Assembly (NCBI GenBank): GCA_017439675.1
Contig: JAFSIQ010000029.1
Location: 1-64,000, forward strand
Direction: 5' to 3'
DNA length: 64,000 nucleotides
Source: Lachnospiraceae bacterium
GTDB taxonomy: Bacteria > Bacillota > Clostridia > Lachnospirales > Lachnospiraceae
In this document: one piece after another, positions 27,981-37,778 of the stretch
Position numbering within the stretch: position 1 is the first letter of the stretch
How the letters are laid out: the number at the start of each line of letters is the position of its first letter
Translations under genes and position numbers: made by a program
The notes under the pieces: model-generated
Seen by the model: only the letters and a program-made list of their open reading frames with translations
What the model was told of the DNA's origin: nothing
The model's database searches: none

Positions 27981-28916
27981 TTATTTTGTTAATAATGTAA
28001 CCATAACTGCTTTTTCCGCATGGCGTCTATTCTCTGCCTGATCAAGAATCAAGTCTAGGTTGTCATTCACAACCTCCTGGCTGATTTCAAATCCAACATG
28101 CATCGGCATGTCATGCATTACCCTTGCCTTGCTACCTGCCAATAATTCCTTGTTAATCTGGTATGGCATCATTTTAGCAAGAGTCTCTTCCTTCTGCTTC
28201 TGATATGCAGGATTATTGAAGAACTCCATATCTACCCATGTATCTGTATAAAGTACATCCATATCTGCAACATACTTCTTTGCTTCTTCCATAGACATCG
28301 CTGGGTCTAACTCCACGTAATGACCACTCGCCTTTGCCTTTTCATAGAAATCCGCATCTACTGCGGTTTCATTTACAAGTGGAGTCAAGCCATAAATGGT
28401 ACCCTCGCCCATCTTTGCAAAAAATTCCACAAGGGAATTAAACACATTATTCTTGGCACCTATGTACATAAGCTTCACATTCAAACCACCAAAATGTTCT
28501 TTGAACGTCAAAGCATCTGCTAAAATCTGACATGGATGATAGGTAGAATCACATCCATTGATAAACGGAACTGTAACATTGTCAGCAAAAAGCTTTACCG
28601 TATCCGCCTTAATCAGACGCGCCATGATAATATCTACATTGCGACATACATACTTAATCTCCGAAACTGGTTCACCAAGGACAAAATTGGAATCCTCCCA
28701 AAGCTGATTGTAATAGCTTCCGCCAAGCTCTGTAATACCTGTGGTAAACGACAAGAAGGTACGGGTAGAAGTCTTTTCAAACAAAGTGTATAACTTTTTC
28801 CCCTTCAAGGTTTCCGCATACTTCTCCGGATTCTTCTTCATGTCATAGGCCAAATCTAAAATGTCCTTCAATTCTTCTTTGCTAAAATTGCTGAAATTAA
28901 TCATGTTCTTCATCAT
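27981..28916 (-). CDS. Ornithine/aspartate carbamoyltransferase family enzyme, atypical substrate site
   Basis: The 311-aa protein has the two-domain carbamoyltransferase fold with an intact carbamoyl-phosphate site (FEKTSTRT, residues 47-53, and HPCQ at 127-130). The amino-acceptor site departs from ornithine transcarbamylase: the usual SMG loop is DTWVDMEFF (225-233) and the HCLP motif is HDMPMH (268-273). The acceptor is thus probably not ordinary ornithine. GGAAGG precedes the ATG pair at 28916. It has its own promoter and terminator, and no arg genes are adjacent. Confidence 0.85.
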   Translation of the reverse strand: MMKNMINFSNFSKEELKDILDLAYDMKKNPEKYAETLKGKKLYTLFEKTSTRTFLSFTTGITELGGSYYNQLWEDSNFVLGEPVSEIKYVCRNVDIIMARLIKADTVKLFADNVTVPFINGCDSTYHPCQILADALTFKEHFGGLNVKLMYIGAKNNVFNSLVEFFAKMGEGTIYGLTPLVNETAVDADFYEKAKASGHYVELDPAMSMEEAKKYVADMDVLYTDTWVDMEFFNNPAYQKQKEETLAKMMPYQINKELLAGSKARVMHDMPMHVGFEISQEVVNDNLDLILDQAENRRHAEKAVMVTLLTK

Positions 28917-29005
28917 CTGTAACCTTCCTTCTTCTTTTTCATTGTCTGCCATTCCTTGCATTTTTTCATCTATACATACTAATTATATTTTAAGAATAGA
29001 TTACC

Positions 29006-29035
29006 ATTATACCCACTTTCATATATAAAATGCAA
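29006..29035 (-). promoter_or_regulatory. Promoter of the carbamoyltransferase gene
   Basis: TTGCAT (29030-29035) and TATAAT (29006-29011) on the minus strand are separated by 18 bases, about 90 bp before the start codon. Confidence 0.6.
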
Positions 29036-29111
29036 CAAAAAATGCGAATATATGTCAAATTTGTATAATTTATACTGATTATTGCTTCATTTTACCGACA
29101 TCGGCGGTTTT

Positions 29112-29891
29112 TTACACGGTTTCGCCCTGATCCTCTGACATATTCACCAAATCATCATCCGATACCTTAACATTGGGCATGACTGTTAAGTTGTCTTCTC
29201 TAGCAGGAACACTATGTAAGTTTTTCCGTTTTAATCTTCGTTGCCTACGCTTGTCCACCGGACGAATATTGGTAGCCGCGGCCTCCTGTCTCGCTCTTTG
29301 TATCTCTCGGAGCGTCTGGTCTAGCTTTCGGAATCTCTCTTCCGCTCGTTCCTCCTGTTCCTTCGTCATTCCAGAAAGATGATTCACCACCGCATCTGCC
29401 GCATGCGTTCCTACGCTTTGTCCTATCATTTCCCTATTTTCCTGAATAGCATTAGACACAATTCGGTTCATAATCTGCTGAAACTGCTGCATTTTTTCTT
29501 CGTTTTCCACCAACTTACTCTGTACTGGAACCAATTCCTTCTGAGATTCTTTCCCACCTTCCTTTTTCGAAGCCTCTAAAACAGATACAACGCTCGTTTC
29601 CTTTTCCTCTCTCTGAACAGAAACCGCCATCTTACTTTGAGCATCCTTTGATGACTCTATCTGTCCTCTTCGCATATCCAAATAACTTCGAATTGCTTTT
29701 AGTTGCAATCCGTTTTCCTTCAACGTCTTGACTTTAGATAACAACTCTATATCCCGTTTTGTGTAATATCGATGTCCCATTCCGTTTCGATGAATGTCCA
29801 TCTTTAGCTCCTCTTCCCAATACCGCAGCACATGAGCTTCCACTCCCACCAAAGCCGCTGCTTCCTTAATCAAATAACGTTCCTCTTTCAT
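29112..29891 (-). CDS. MerR-type DNA-binding protein with coiled-coil tail (RacA-like architecture)
   Basis: The 259-aa protein has an N-terminal MerR winged helix-turn-helix (YLIKEAAALVGVEAHVLRYWEEEL, RYYTKRDIELL). A long charged, Gln-rich region with coiled-coil heptads follows (EERAEERFRKLDQTLREIQRAR) and a basic stretch (DKRRQRRLKRK). This architecture is shared with RacA and other chromosome-anchoring or prophage-like MerR proteins rather than small-molecule sensors. The target is unknown. The gene starts about 60 bp after the terminator of the CHAP gene. Confidence 0.75.
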   Translation of the reverse strand: MKEERYLIKEAAALVGVEAHVLRYWEEELKMDIHRNGMGHRYYTKRDIELLSKVKTLKENGLQLKAIRSYLDMRRGQIESSKDAQSKMAVSVQREEKETSVVSVLEASKKEGGKESQKELVPVQSKLVENEEKMQQFQQIMNRIVSNAIQENREMIGQSVGTHAADAVVNHLSGMTKEQEERAEERFRKLDQTLREIQRARQEAAATNIRPVDKRRQRRLKRKNLHSVPAREDNLTVMPNVKVSDDDLVNMSEDQGETV

Positions 29892-29937
29892 TTTCAGTAT
29901 TCCTCCTGTCCTATTACTTAAGCCTTTCCCTATTATA

Positions 29938-29975
29938 AAAAAGAAAATGAGGTTGTCCTAGTATAGTGCAACCTC
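29938..29975 (-). terminator. Intrinsic terminator of the CHAP/cell-wall-repeat gene
   Basis: GAGGTTG and CAACCTC (29949-29975) form the stem; on the minus strand it is followed by ATTTTCTTTTTT. Confidence 0.8.
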
Positions 29976-30048
29976 AAAATTTTTTCATATTTTCACTGAA
30001 ATCGACAGATTCCGTTTGATTCTTTTCTTTTTCTCAAATTTCCCAACT

Positions 30049-31620
30049 TTATTGGCTAATATCTGTCACATAATCCATGTCTCCCACTGTAGCTTCTGTT
30101 TCAGACGTTTGTGCATCCTGACATTCGCCTGTAGTCTGCTCCGTCGCCTCTGTACTTTGTTCAGCGGTTGTCTCCTCGACATCAGCCACATACTTGCAAC
30201 GTCCTTTCCTGTCCGCTTTATATACCTTTCCCTTGTAGGTAATTTCCTTATTCTTAACCATACGCCCCTTAGCGTCAAAGTAATAACGATACTTTCCAAT
30301 CTTAAACAACTTGGACTGTGCTCTCACACCATTCTTTTGCAAGTAATACTTCTTACCTCCCTTGGTAATCCATTTCTTTTTCTGTATCACACCACTGCTA
30401 TTCGCATAGTAATACTTGCCCTTATATTTCTTAAATCCCTTCGAGCGTTTTCCGTTGGCATTGAAGTAATATTGCTTAGAACCAATCTTTACAATCTCAT
30501 TTTGGGCCATGCTACCATCTTCTGTGACATACACAAGTTTTCCTTTATAATAAAGCCACTGGGACTTCAATACAATTCCGTCTGCATTCACGTAATAGGT
30601 CTCTTTCTCCAATGTAAACCATTGATTTTTCTGTAGCACACCCTTATTGTTGAAATAATAGGTGTAATTATTCACATCATAAAAACCGGTTACTCTGTAA
30701 CCTTTTTTATCAACATAATACTTTTTCTTCTTGATGGTAAGCCATCGCTTTTTCTGAAGCTTGCCCTCTTTGTAATACACATAATTCACTCCATCAGATG
30801 CCTTTTTCCAGCCTGTGAACTCTGCATCTATCTCCGTAGTATCTTCTGTAGTAGTTTCTCCACCCGTTGCCCCTGTGGTTCCCTGTTCTGTAGTCGCGTC
30901 CGAGCCTGTACTTCCGGATTCTGTCGTTCCACCAGAACCACCCACATCGACATTCTGACTACCAATCACTGTATCGTAATTAGCCGCACGTTCGTAATAG
31001 GTAATGTTAGCGGTAGACAAATTGATAATACGTCCCCATGAAATCTGACAAGCACCTGAATAGTTTGCTTCTCCCACCATGATATTATCACCTGTTCTAG
31101 CAATAACGAAAACAGAGTGCCCATCATAGTCCAAACGAACAATATCTCCAACCCGGATACTTGCAATCTGTGCAGCGGTAGGGCTACTAATCTTCGTCCA
31201 TGTAGTCTCACCAAACACATCATATCCAAGCTTATTGGCAAAGCCCATACACTGAGTAGCCATTAAATGACCTCCCCCACCGGTAAAATGATTGCAGGTA
31301 CATCCACCCGTTCCGTAGATATGATCTACACCGGCAGTTTTGCCTGCATCACCATGTAACGAGCACGCTGTATCCGTATATCCATCCGAATTATCCGCAA
31401 GCTTGCCAACCTTATTCCAGTACTTTCCATGCGGAAACTTCACCTGCAATTCTGCCACCTTAGCTTGAAAATCAATGGTTGCTGCCTGAGTAGTCACATC
31501 CGTCCATAGTGCAAATATCACTACCAACAACATGCCCAACAGCACATGCTTGTGTCTCTTCCTTCTGTCCATTGCATTCCCATAGTTCGCTTTCTCTCTT
31601 GTATCTATCATTTCGTGCAT
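30049..31620 (-). CDS. Secreted CHAP-domain protein with cell-wall-binding repeats
   Basis: The 523-aa protein has an N-terminal export signal (VLLGMLLVVIFALW, cleavage near TQAATI). A CHAP-type peptidase/amidase domain follows, with the catalytic Cys in MATQCMGFANKLG, His in DGHSVFVIA, and the acidic strand VGEANYSG. A Ser/Thr/Gly linker leads to about nine aromatic cell-wall-binding repeats of the choline/glucan-binding type (YYVDKKGYRVTGF, YYFNNKGVLQKNQW and so on) and a Thr/Glu-rich tail with TEQ motifs. It probably cleaves peptidoglycan cross-links. Start 31620 has AAGGA nine bases upstream; a later ATG at 31572 is an alternative. Confidence 0.85.
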   Translation of the reverse strand: MHEMIDTREKANYGNAMDRRKRHKHVLLGMLLVVIFALWTDVTTQAATIDFQAKVAELQVKFPHGKYWNKVGKLADNSDGYTDTACSLHGDAGKTAGVDHIYGTGGCTCNHFTGGGGHLMATQCMGFANKLGYDVFGETTWTKISSPTAAQIASIRVGDIVRLDYDGHSVFVIARTGDNIMVGEANYSGACQISWGRIINLSTANITYYERAANYDTVIGSQNVDVGGSGGTTESGSTGSDATTEQGTTGATGGETTTEDTTEIDAEFTGWKKASDGVNYVYYKEGKLQKKRWLTIKKKKYYVDKKGYRVTGFYDVNNYTYYFNNKGVLQKNQWFTLEKETYYVNADGIVLKSQWLYYKGKLVYVTEDGSMAQNEIVKIGSKQYYFNANGKRSKGFKKYKGKYYYANSSGVIQKKKWITKGGKKYYLQKNGVRAQSKLFKIGKYRYYFDAKGRMVKNKEITYKGKVYKADRKGRCKYVADVEETTAEQSTEATEQTTGECQDAQTSETEATVGDMDYVTDISQ

Positions 31621-31639
31621 ACTCCATCATCCTTCGTAA

Positions 31640-34462
31640 TCATGATAACATCTTCTTTAAATACTGTCCTGTATAACTCTTGTCACATTGTACTACTTCT
31701 TCTGGGGTTCCTGCAACAACAATCGTACCACCACGATCACCGCCCTCTGGTCCAATATCCACAATATAATCTGCTGCCTTCACCACTTCTAGATTATGCT
31801 CAATGACTACCACCGTATTACCACCCGCTGCAAGACGATGCAAAATCTCAACAAGCTTATGCACATCTGCAAAATGGAGTCCTGTCGTTGGCTCATCCAA
31901 AATATAGATTGTCTTACCTGTACTCCTACGGGATAATTCTGTTGCCAACTTCACACGTTGCGCCTCACCACCAGACAACGTAGTAGATGGTTGTCCCAGA
32001 CGAATGTAACCGAGACCAACCTCCTTTAGGGTTTCAATCTTACGAAGAATAGAAGGCACATTCTCAAAAAACTTACAAGCCTCATCTACCGTCATATCCA
32101 ACACATCAAATATATTCTTACCCTTATACATTACTTCTAACGTCTCGCGATTATAACGCTTACCACCACACACCTCACAAGGTACATACACGTCCGGAAG
32201 GAAATGCATCTCTATCTTAATAATACCATCACCTTTACATGCCTCACAGCGTCCACCGGATATATTAAATGAGAATCTTCCCTTCTTATATCCGCGCGAC
32301 TTGGCGTCCTTCGTCCCTGCAAACAAGTCACGAATCATATCAAATACACCTGTGTATGTGGCAGGATTCGAACGTGGAGTTCTACCAATTGGCGACTGAT
32401 CGATATCAATCACCTTGTCAAGCTGCTCTAGTCCTTCAATTCCATCATGGTCTCCAGCCTTAATTCTTGCACGATTCAATTCCTTTGCCAAATGCTTATA
32501 TAAAATCTCATTCACCAAAGAGCTCTTACCAGAACCTGACACACCGGTTACGCAGGTCATCACACCAAGAGGAAATGGCACATCTATATTCTTCAAGTTA
32601 TTCTGTCTCGCACCCTTCACCGTAATCCAACCAGTCGGCTGCTTTCTCTCCTCTGGCACAGGAATCTTCATGCGTCCAGACAAATACGCACCAGTAATAG
32701 ACTTCTTACATTTCATAATCTGCTGGGCAGTTCCCTGCGCAATCACTTCACCACCCATCTCACCGGCACCAGGCCCAATATCTACGATATGGTCCGCCGC
32801 AAGCATCGTATCCTCATCATGTTCTACTACAATTAACGTATTGCCCAAATCCCGCAAATGCTTCAATGTACCAATCAACTTGTCATTATCTCTCTGGTGC
32901 AACCCGATACTTGGCTCGTCCAAAATGTAAGCAACACCCACAAGTCCAGAACCCACCTGTGTAGCAAGACGGATTCGCTGTGCCTCACCACCGGATAAGG
33001 ATGCTGTCGGTCTATAAAGCGCAAGATAATCTAATCCTACATTCATGAGAAAATGAAGTCTTGCCTTAATCTCCTTTAAAATCCCACCACCGATAAACTG
33101 CTGTCTATCTGTCAGTTCCATATTCTCCAAGAAATCCACCAATTTTTCAATCGACATGGTGGTAATCTCATAAATATTCTTATCAGCTACCGTAACCGCA
33201 AGTGACTCCCGCTTCAAACGCTGACCATCGCAGACATCACAAGGAGTAATGGTCATAAAGCTCTCATATTCTTCCTTCATGGATTCTGAACCCACTTCCC
33301 GATAACGTCTCTGCACATTGCGAATCAGCCCTTCGAAAGCTACATCGTAGATGCCCTCGCCACGCTGTCCCTTGTAATGGACCTTTACCTCACGACCATT
33401 CGTACCATACAGAATAATCTTCCTTGCCTCCTCTGACATCTGATTAAATGGTGTATTCAAATCAAAGTCAAACTCCTTCGCTAACGCATCTAATATGGCT
33501 CTGGTATAGGATTTCTTATCGGTACAGGACTGCCAACCAAGCACCACAATGGCACCATCGGCAATGGAAAGATTCTGGTCTGGTATCATCAAATCCACAT
33601 CAAACTCCATTTTGTAGCCAAGACCAAAACAAGTCGGACATGCACCAAATGGATTATTAAAGGAAAAGCTTCTTGGCTCAATCTCGTCGATGCTGATATT
33701 GCAATCCGGGCAAGCAAAACTAGAGCTTAGATTGATTGGTTTACCTCCAACCACATCCACCACCATAATTCCTTCTGCCAGTTTCATCACCGCCTCAATA
33801 GAATCATTGAGTCTTCGTTCTATTCCACTCTTCACAACTAGTCTATCTACCACGATAGAAATATCATGCTTCTTGTTCTTATCCAATTCTATCTCTTCTG
33901 ATAAATCATAAAGAGAACCATCCACAATCACGCGAACATAACCACTTCGCTTTGCCTGAGCAAGCACCTTCTCATGACGCCCCTTACGACCGCGGACAAC
34001 TGGTGCTAACAACTGAAACTTCGTTCCTTCTGGAAGCTCCATCACCGTATCCACCATCTGGTCCACCGTCTGTTTCTTAATCTCCTTGCCGCAGCATGGA
34101 CAGTGCGGTACACCTATTCTTGCGTATAACAGACGGAAATAATCATAGATTTCCGTTACCGTTCCCACCGTAGAACGTGGGTTACGATTGGTAGACTTCT
34201 GGTCAATGGAAATAGCAGGAGAAAGTCCTTCAATCTTCTCCACATCCGGCTTCTCTGCCTGTCCTAAAAACTGTCTCGCATAGGAAGACAGGGACTCCAT
34301 GTAACGTCTCTGTCCCTCCGCATAAATGGTGTCAAATGCAAGAGAGGACTTACCAGAACCTGACAGTCCAGTTACAACAACAAGCTCATCTCTCGGAATC
34401 TTAATATCTATATTTTTCAGATTGTGCTCCTTGGCACCTTTGATTGTAATGTATTGCTTCAT
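31640..34462 (-). CDS. uvrA: Excinuclease ABC subunit A
   Basis: The 940-aa damage-recognition ATPase of nucleotide excision repair has two ABC modules (Walker [15 protein letters not shown] and [13 protein letters not shown]), two LSGGEAQR signatures and zinc-binding CxxC pairs (CPCCG..., CPDC/CPTC, CEAC/CEVC). The length is typical. A GTG at 34468 lies in frame, but the ATG at 34462 is spaced eight bases from AAGGA. In many bacteria uvrA adjoins uvrB; here uvrB begins 4.3 kb upstream. No LexA box was seen before uvrA; instead an 11-bp inverted repeat (TTGTGAAACTC, 34493-34503, with 34533-34543) lies in its leader. Confidence 0.97.
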   Translation of the reverse strand: MKQYITIKGAKEHNLKNIDIKIPRDELVVVTGLSGSGKSSLAFDTIYAEGQRRYMESLSSYARQFLGQAEKPDVEKIEGLSPAISIDQKSTNRNPRSTVGTVTEIYDYFRLLYARIGVPHCPCCGKEIKKQTVDQMVDTVMELPEGTKFQLLAPVVRGRKGRHEKVLAQAKRSGYVRVIVDGSLYDLSEEIELDKNKKHDISIVVDRLVVKSGIERRLNDSIEAVMKLAEGIMVVDVVGGKPINLSSSFACPDCNISIDEIEPRSFSFNNPFGACPTCFGLGYKMEFDVDLMIPDQNLSIADGAIVVLGWQSCTDKKSYTRAILDALAKEFDFDLNTPFNQMSEEARKIILYGTNGREVKVHYKGQRGEGIYDVAFEGLIRNVQRRYREVGSESMKEEYESFMTITPCDVCDGQRLKRESLAVTVADKNIYEITTMSIEKLVDFLENMELTDRQQFIGGGILKEIKARLHFLMNVGLDYLALYRPTASLSGGEAQRIRLATQVGSGLVGVAYILDEPSIGLHQRDNDKLIGTLKHLRDLGNTLIVVEHDEDTMLAADHIVDIGPGAGEMGGEVIAQGTAQQIMKCKKSITGAYLSGRMKIPVPEERKQPTGWITVKGARQNNLKNIDVPFPLGVMTCVTGVSGSGKSSLVNEILYKHLAKELNRARIKAGDHDGIEGLEQLDKVIDIDQSPIGRTPRSNPATYTGVFDMIRDLFAGTKDAKSRGYKKGRFSFNISGGRCEACKGDGIIKIEMHFLPDVYVPCEVCGGKRYNRETLEVMYKGKNIFDVLDMTVDEACKFFENVPSILRKIETLKEVGLGYIRLGQPSTTLSGGEAQRVKLATELSRRSTGKTIYILDEPTTGLHFADVHKLVEILHRLAAGGNTVVVIEHNLEVVKAADYIVDIGPEGGDRGGTIVVAGTPEEVVQCDKSYTGQYLKKMLS

Positions 34463-34674
34463 CTCCACTTTCCTTTCATCTCATCCAAACGATTGTGAAA
34501 CTCTAATTTACATTATCGATATCGGTTTTGAAGAGTTTCACAATTGTTTAATCATCCCAACAACATTCACACTTATATTACTTTATTGATTATGATTGAA
34601 TATAAAATATTTTGCAAGAGTAACTTCCTCCCAGAAGAAATAAATGTTCCTGATTAAAACCACAAAATCACAAA

Positions 34675-34702
34675 TTGACATCTTTTTATAATCTGCTATA
34701 AT
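34675..34702 (+). promoter_or_regulatory. Promoter of the antisense RNA (antitoxin)
   Basis: TTGACA (34675-34680) and TATAAT (34697-34702) are both consensus, with a 16-base spacer. They face away from uvrA and drive a short RNA with no convincing open frame. Confidence 0.75.
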
Positions 34703-34708
34703 GTATTT

Positions 34709-34815
34709 AACAAGGTAGTCGGAAGGTGAGTGCAGTTCACCCGACCCAGCAAAAAGAATTATAAGTTACAAAAAGTAGTCGTTATTCTCGCCAAAGAACA
34801 GGACGGCTACTTTTT
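34709..34815 (+). ncRNA. Predicted antisense RNA of a type I toxin-antitoxin system
   Basis: The RNA of about 107 nt starts after a consensus promoter. It folds into a 5' hairpin (GTCGG/GGTGA with TTCACC/CGAC, 34718-34745) and ends in a terminator stem (AGTAG...CTACTTTTT, 34771-34815). Its 3' end is complementary to the 3' end of the toxin mRNA, including the stop codon. A CCCG-ACCCAG element near its 5' part (34744-34749) recurs as ACCCAG at 34945-34950 in DNA opposite the toxin leader, so a second contact by pairing is possible, as in Fst/par systems. Confidence 0.65.
34771..34815. terminator. Bidirectional terminator shared by toxin mRNA and antisense RNA
   Basis: AAAAAGTAG and CTACTTTTT close the stem, so both strands end in a hairpin with a U run. 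Convergent RNAs sharing one terminator are characteristic of Fst- and TxpA-type loci. Confidence 0.75.
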
Positions 34816-34890
34816 ATTTTCTCTATTTAGAAATTCAAGAATCACCAATACCATAGTAAGTATTATCATGAATTCCTCATAAGTACTCAT
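34807..34890 (-). CDS. Small hydrophobic toxin peptide (putative holin-like toxin family)
   Basis: The 27-aa peptide begins MSTYEEF, has a single hydrophobic helix (MIILTMVLVILEFL) and ends in a charged tail (NRENKK). The MSTYE start, membrane helix and Lys/Asn-rich end are the signature of the putative holin-like/type I toxins of Firmicutes. GGGAGGG lies eight bases before the ATG at 34890; an ATG two codons earlier (34896) is less well spaced. The stop codon lies inside the terminator shared with the antisense RNA. A likely -10 (TATACT, 34988-34993) gives a structured leader of about 90 nt. These peptides damage membranes when not repressed. Confidence 0.72.
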   Translation of the reverse strand: MSTYEEFMIILTMVLVILEFLNRENKK

Positions 34891-35004
34891 AAGCATCACC
34901 CTCCCTGTAAGGCTCAGGTCAGATGACTAGCACGTCCCCCGGCTACCCAGTTAAACACATTGCAGCCCCAAACTAACGTTCGAATATAGTATAACAAATT
35001 CCAT

Positions 35005-35043
35005 TAAAAAAGTACAGAACAATTTCAAACATTTGTTCTGTAC
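35005..35043 (-). terminator. Intrinsic terminator of the 35085 gene
   Basis: GTACAGAAC (35012-35020) pairs perfectly with GTTCTGTAC (35035-35043), followed on the minus strand by TTTTTT. The toxin promoter region begins immediately after it. Confidence 0.85.
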
Positions 35044-35084
35044 TTTCACATCTTTTTATTCACTCACTGCCTTTGAGCCCCTTA

Positions 35085-36500
35085 TCATTCCACCATACGC
35101 TCTTCCTGCAATTGCCCAAATTTATCATCAGCCTTAAAACTATCTAGATACTGCCAAAATTGTCCCTCGCTAGTCCGTTCCTTTGCCCCCACAATATAAA
35201 CCACATCTGGGTTTTGTGAGTTTTCCAAAATATAGAAGGACAAATACATCTGCGTACGGTCCAACGCACCACGACCATTCCATGTCACACGATATCCCTG
35301 ATTTCCATCCACTGTAGCCGTTTCGCTTTTCAACGTGCCTGACACGCCTAAGGTCTGTTCTAGCACGCTCAAAAATGCCCTTGCACCAAATTCTTTACTG
35401 TCACCCTGCAATTTTACATTAGACATATCGAAGTAATCTAACAAATTAAAATAGCCATAAGTCTCCTGCAAATTCGTTTCCATATATTCCACCGGATTGG
35501 TATCATAATCCTCACTTTTTTCTAGTCCAACCAATACCATTCCCTCAAAGAGTGCCGCCTCCTTCTCACCAACATCCTCAGAAGCAAAAAACTTCAAATC
35601 CGCTTTTGTCTGGAAATCGTCTGCAAGCTCATAATACCAAACACCTTTATATTCTCTAAATCCCTTTGGGATATTAATGTAGCCTGTGGTTTTAGAGCCC
35701 ACTCTGTCCTCCACTCCCACAAACTGCTTCGCCTGAGGTTCACCAGAAGACAGAGAAAATGTCTGCACATAATCCACACACTGTTCATAACCACTGGTAA
35801 AAGCTGCTGTCACACAATGAAAAACACCTTTTTGTTGCGGATTCTCAATAATATAAGTCTGATACTGATACTCCGTTTCTCCTCGGTTTCCTTTCCACTT
35901 CATACTCATCCCAGAAAGACCATTCACATCAACAAGCTCTCCTTCAACAAGCAATCCCTTCTCTCCCGCAGTCAAAAGCTCATTTTCCAAAAGACCGCTC
36001 CGAATGCCATCAAACACTTGGTCCATATCCAACTTGTTCCTCTTCTTACCATAAAGCTGACTGATGCCATCACCAAAACCAACGTAGTCTTCTCTACGTT
36101 TATCAGAGGTAACTAACGACATAATTATGTACATCGTTCCCTTCTCATTTTTTAGTTGAACCCCTTCTGCAATCCCATCTGCTCCTCCTGCATAATTGAC
36201 ATCTGCCGGATTAAATGAGCCCGTCACACCAAAGCCTTCTGGCACATCTATATAACCATAAATATTGTTGCCAACCCGCGGTGCATCATCCGAGAAATCC
36301 GTCACTGTATCATCAAAGCGGGATGAATGGACACTAATCACTCTAACTATCAAAAGGACTAACAGCACGCAAATCACAATCACAATCACTCTTGTAATTA
36401 ATCTTTGTTGTTTGAAGGCTTTCTCATCTGTATATACATTCTCTAAAAAATCTTCCATTTCATACTCTGTAACATTTTTCCGAACTGCATTTTGCTCCAT
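35085..36500 (-). CDS. Single-pass membrane protein with extracytoplasmic repeat domain, unknown family
   Basis: The roughly 471-aa protein has a 35-residue acidic cytoplasmic start, one transmembrane helix near residues 40-60 (VIVIVICVLLVLLIVRVI) and a large outer domain. The outer domain contains two related halves, each starting GY(I)(D/N)(V/I)P(E/K)GF (about residues 78 and 288) and each ending in a 'WxGxRG...Y..YIxEN' segment. AAGG lies ten bases before the ATG at 36500. It follows the anti-sigma gene by about 100 bp on the same strand and could be part of that regulon. Confidence 0.7.
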   Translation of the reverse strand: MEQNAVRKNVTEYEMEDFLENVYTDEKAFKQQRLITRVIVIVICVLLVLLIVRVISVHSSRFDDTVTDFSDDAPRVGNNIYGYIDVPEGFGVTGSFNPADVNYAGGADGIAEGVQLKNEKGTMYIIMSLVTSDKRREDYVGFGDGISQLYGKKRNKLDMDQVFDGIRSGLLENELLTAGEKGLLVEGELVDVNGLSGMSMKWKGNRGETEYQYQTYIIENPQQKGVFHCVTAAFTSGYEQCVDYVQTFSLSSGEPQAKQFVGVEDRVGSKTTGYINIPKGFREYKGVWYYELADDFQTKADLKFFASEDVGEKEAALFEGMVLVGLEKSEDYDTNPVEYMETNLQETYGYFNLLDYFDMSNVKLQGDSKEFGARAFLSVLEQTLGVSGTLKSETATVDGNQGYRVTWNGRGALDRTQMYLSFYILENSQNPDVVYIVGAKERTSEGQFWQYLDSFKADDKFGQLQEERMVE

Positions 36501-36599
36501 ATCATCTATACCTTCTCTACCCATAATATCTACTCTTCAACATCTGTCATCATTTCTATATATTTGTCAGTTCCATGCACACGGCGTTCCCTCTAATTC

Positions 36600-37202
36600 T
36601 CAATCCTCCGCATCCTTCTCCCAGAGAACATACAACACCTTACCATCCTTGTCGCAATAGGAAACCTTACTGAATGGTTCATCGCCAAACAAAGGCTTAT
36701 CCGGTGCAATTTGTGTGTAAGTCAGTGGCTCCGTCCAACCCATCCTGAATCTGCCAAATATATTTTCGCCTAGATATAGCTTTATCTCTCCATTCGCATT
36801 GTCATCAACAATCACAACATCGCCTCTACTAGCAAGGTTTTCACGGCGCAAGAACAATCCTTCCTCCATCTCTACCACTTGCAAGTCCTTCATCAAATCT
36901 GGTCCATAGTAAAACACCGGTAAAACCGTAAGGTCGCAGAACAAAAATGCACCATACAGCCCGAGCATCACTACCACAATCAAGATTGTTCGCATCAATA
37001 TTTTTTTACGAAGTTTTTTAAATGGATTAATATCCCTATCTTCCGCAATTGGCATACTTGTTTTCAATTTCTCTGCCACCGCTTTACACTCGGCACATGT
37101 TTCCATATGCTTCTCTAACATCATCTTACTATCTTCACTTAAAACATCATCAACATATAATGGTATTAAATCGTTTGCAACATTGCAGTTTACCTCTTTC
37201 AT
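36600..37202 (-). CDS. Zinc-finger anti-sigma factor (zf-HC2)
   Basis: The 200-aa membrane protein has an N-terminal anti-sigma zinc domain (NDLIPLYVDDVLSED, then HMETCAEC, the HxxxCxxC motif), one transmembrane helix (ILIVVVMLGLYGAFLF) and an extracytoplasmic domain. It should hold the adjacent ECF sigma factor inactive at the membrane until an envelope signal arrives. AAAGGAG is seven bases from the ATG at 37202. It starts 53 bp after the sigma gene. Confidence 0.88.
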   Translation of the reverse strand: MKEVNCNVANDLIPLYVDDVLSEDSKMMLEKHMETCAECKAVAEKLKTSMPIAEDRDINPFKKLRKKILMRTILIVVVMLGLYGAFLFCDLTVLPVFYYGPDLMKDLQVVEMEEGLFLRRENLASRGDVVIVDDNANGEIKLYLGENIFGRFRMGWTEPLTYTQIAPDKPLFGDEPFSKVSYCDKDGKVLYVLWEKDAED

Positions 37203-37255
37203 ACACATACTCCTTTCCACTATGTAATACTTTATCTTTGAATACAACAAATTTG

Positions 37256-37762
37256 CTATTTCTTCAAAGCATCTAGTATCTTTGCTTTTGCCCGGTAAAA
37301 TGTCACCCGTGCCCAGCTTTCCGTCTTACCATAAACTTCTGCTATTTTCTGATAGGAGACCTCATGTAGCACTTTCAACGAAAATACAGTTTTATACGGC
37401 TCCTCCATATTCTCTAAAATGTTTCGAATCTCCTCTGCTTCTTCCACAGCCTCAATTCGATTAATTGCAGGTTCCTCCATATCCGGAACATTGAGAAAAA
37501 CTTCTTCTTCCACAAACCCAGATACATTCCTTTTCTCCTTGCGCAAGTAATTAAAATAATCATTTTTCGCAATCTGACATAGCCAGACCCGAATGTCACA
37601 ATCCCCACGGAACTTGTGAGCTGCTTGTATCGCTTTGCAAAACGTATTCTGTGTGACCTCCTCAGCAATGTCCACATTACCGGCGAGAGAACGTGCGTAA
37701 CAAAATACATCCTTGTAATATCTTCTATAAATGATATCCATTTCCTTGTTAAATTGTTTCAC
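37256..37762 (-). CDS. ECF-type RNA polymerase sigma factor
   Basis: The 168-aa sigma-70 family protein has region 2 (YYKDVFCYARSLAGNVDIAEEVTQNTF and RVWLCQIAKNDYFNYLRKEKR) and region 4 (YKTVFSLKVLHEVSYQKIAEVYGKTESWARVTFYRAK). The start is GTG at 37762, spaced seven bases from AGGAGG and giving the usual ECF length. It pairs with the zf-HC2 anti-sigma factor downstream. A possible self-recognised promoter lies at 37779-37809. Confidence 0.92.
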   Translation of the reverse strand: MKQFNKEMDIIYRRYYKDVFCYARSLAGNVDIAEEVTQNTFCKAIQAAHKFRGDCDIRVWLCQIAKNDYFNYLRKEKRNVSGFVEEEVFLNVPDMEEPAINRIEAVEEAEEIRNILENMEEPYKTVFSLKVLHEVSYQKIAEVYGKTESWARVTFYRAKAKILDALKK

Positions 37763-37778
37763 CGTCTCACCTCCTACT

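Noticed and set aside
30016-30636. 206-codon plus-strand frame with hydrophobic segments
   Set aside because: It lies antisense to the cell-wall-repeat region of the CHAP protein; its hydrophobicity comes from reverse-complemented Lys/Tyr repeats.
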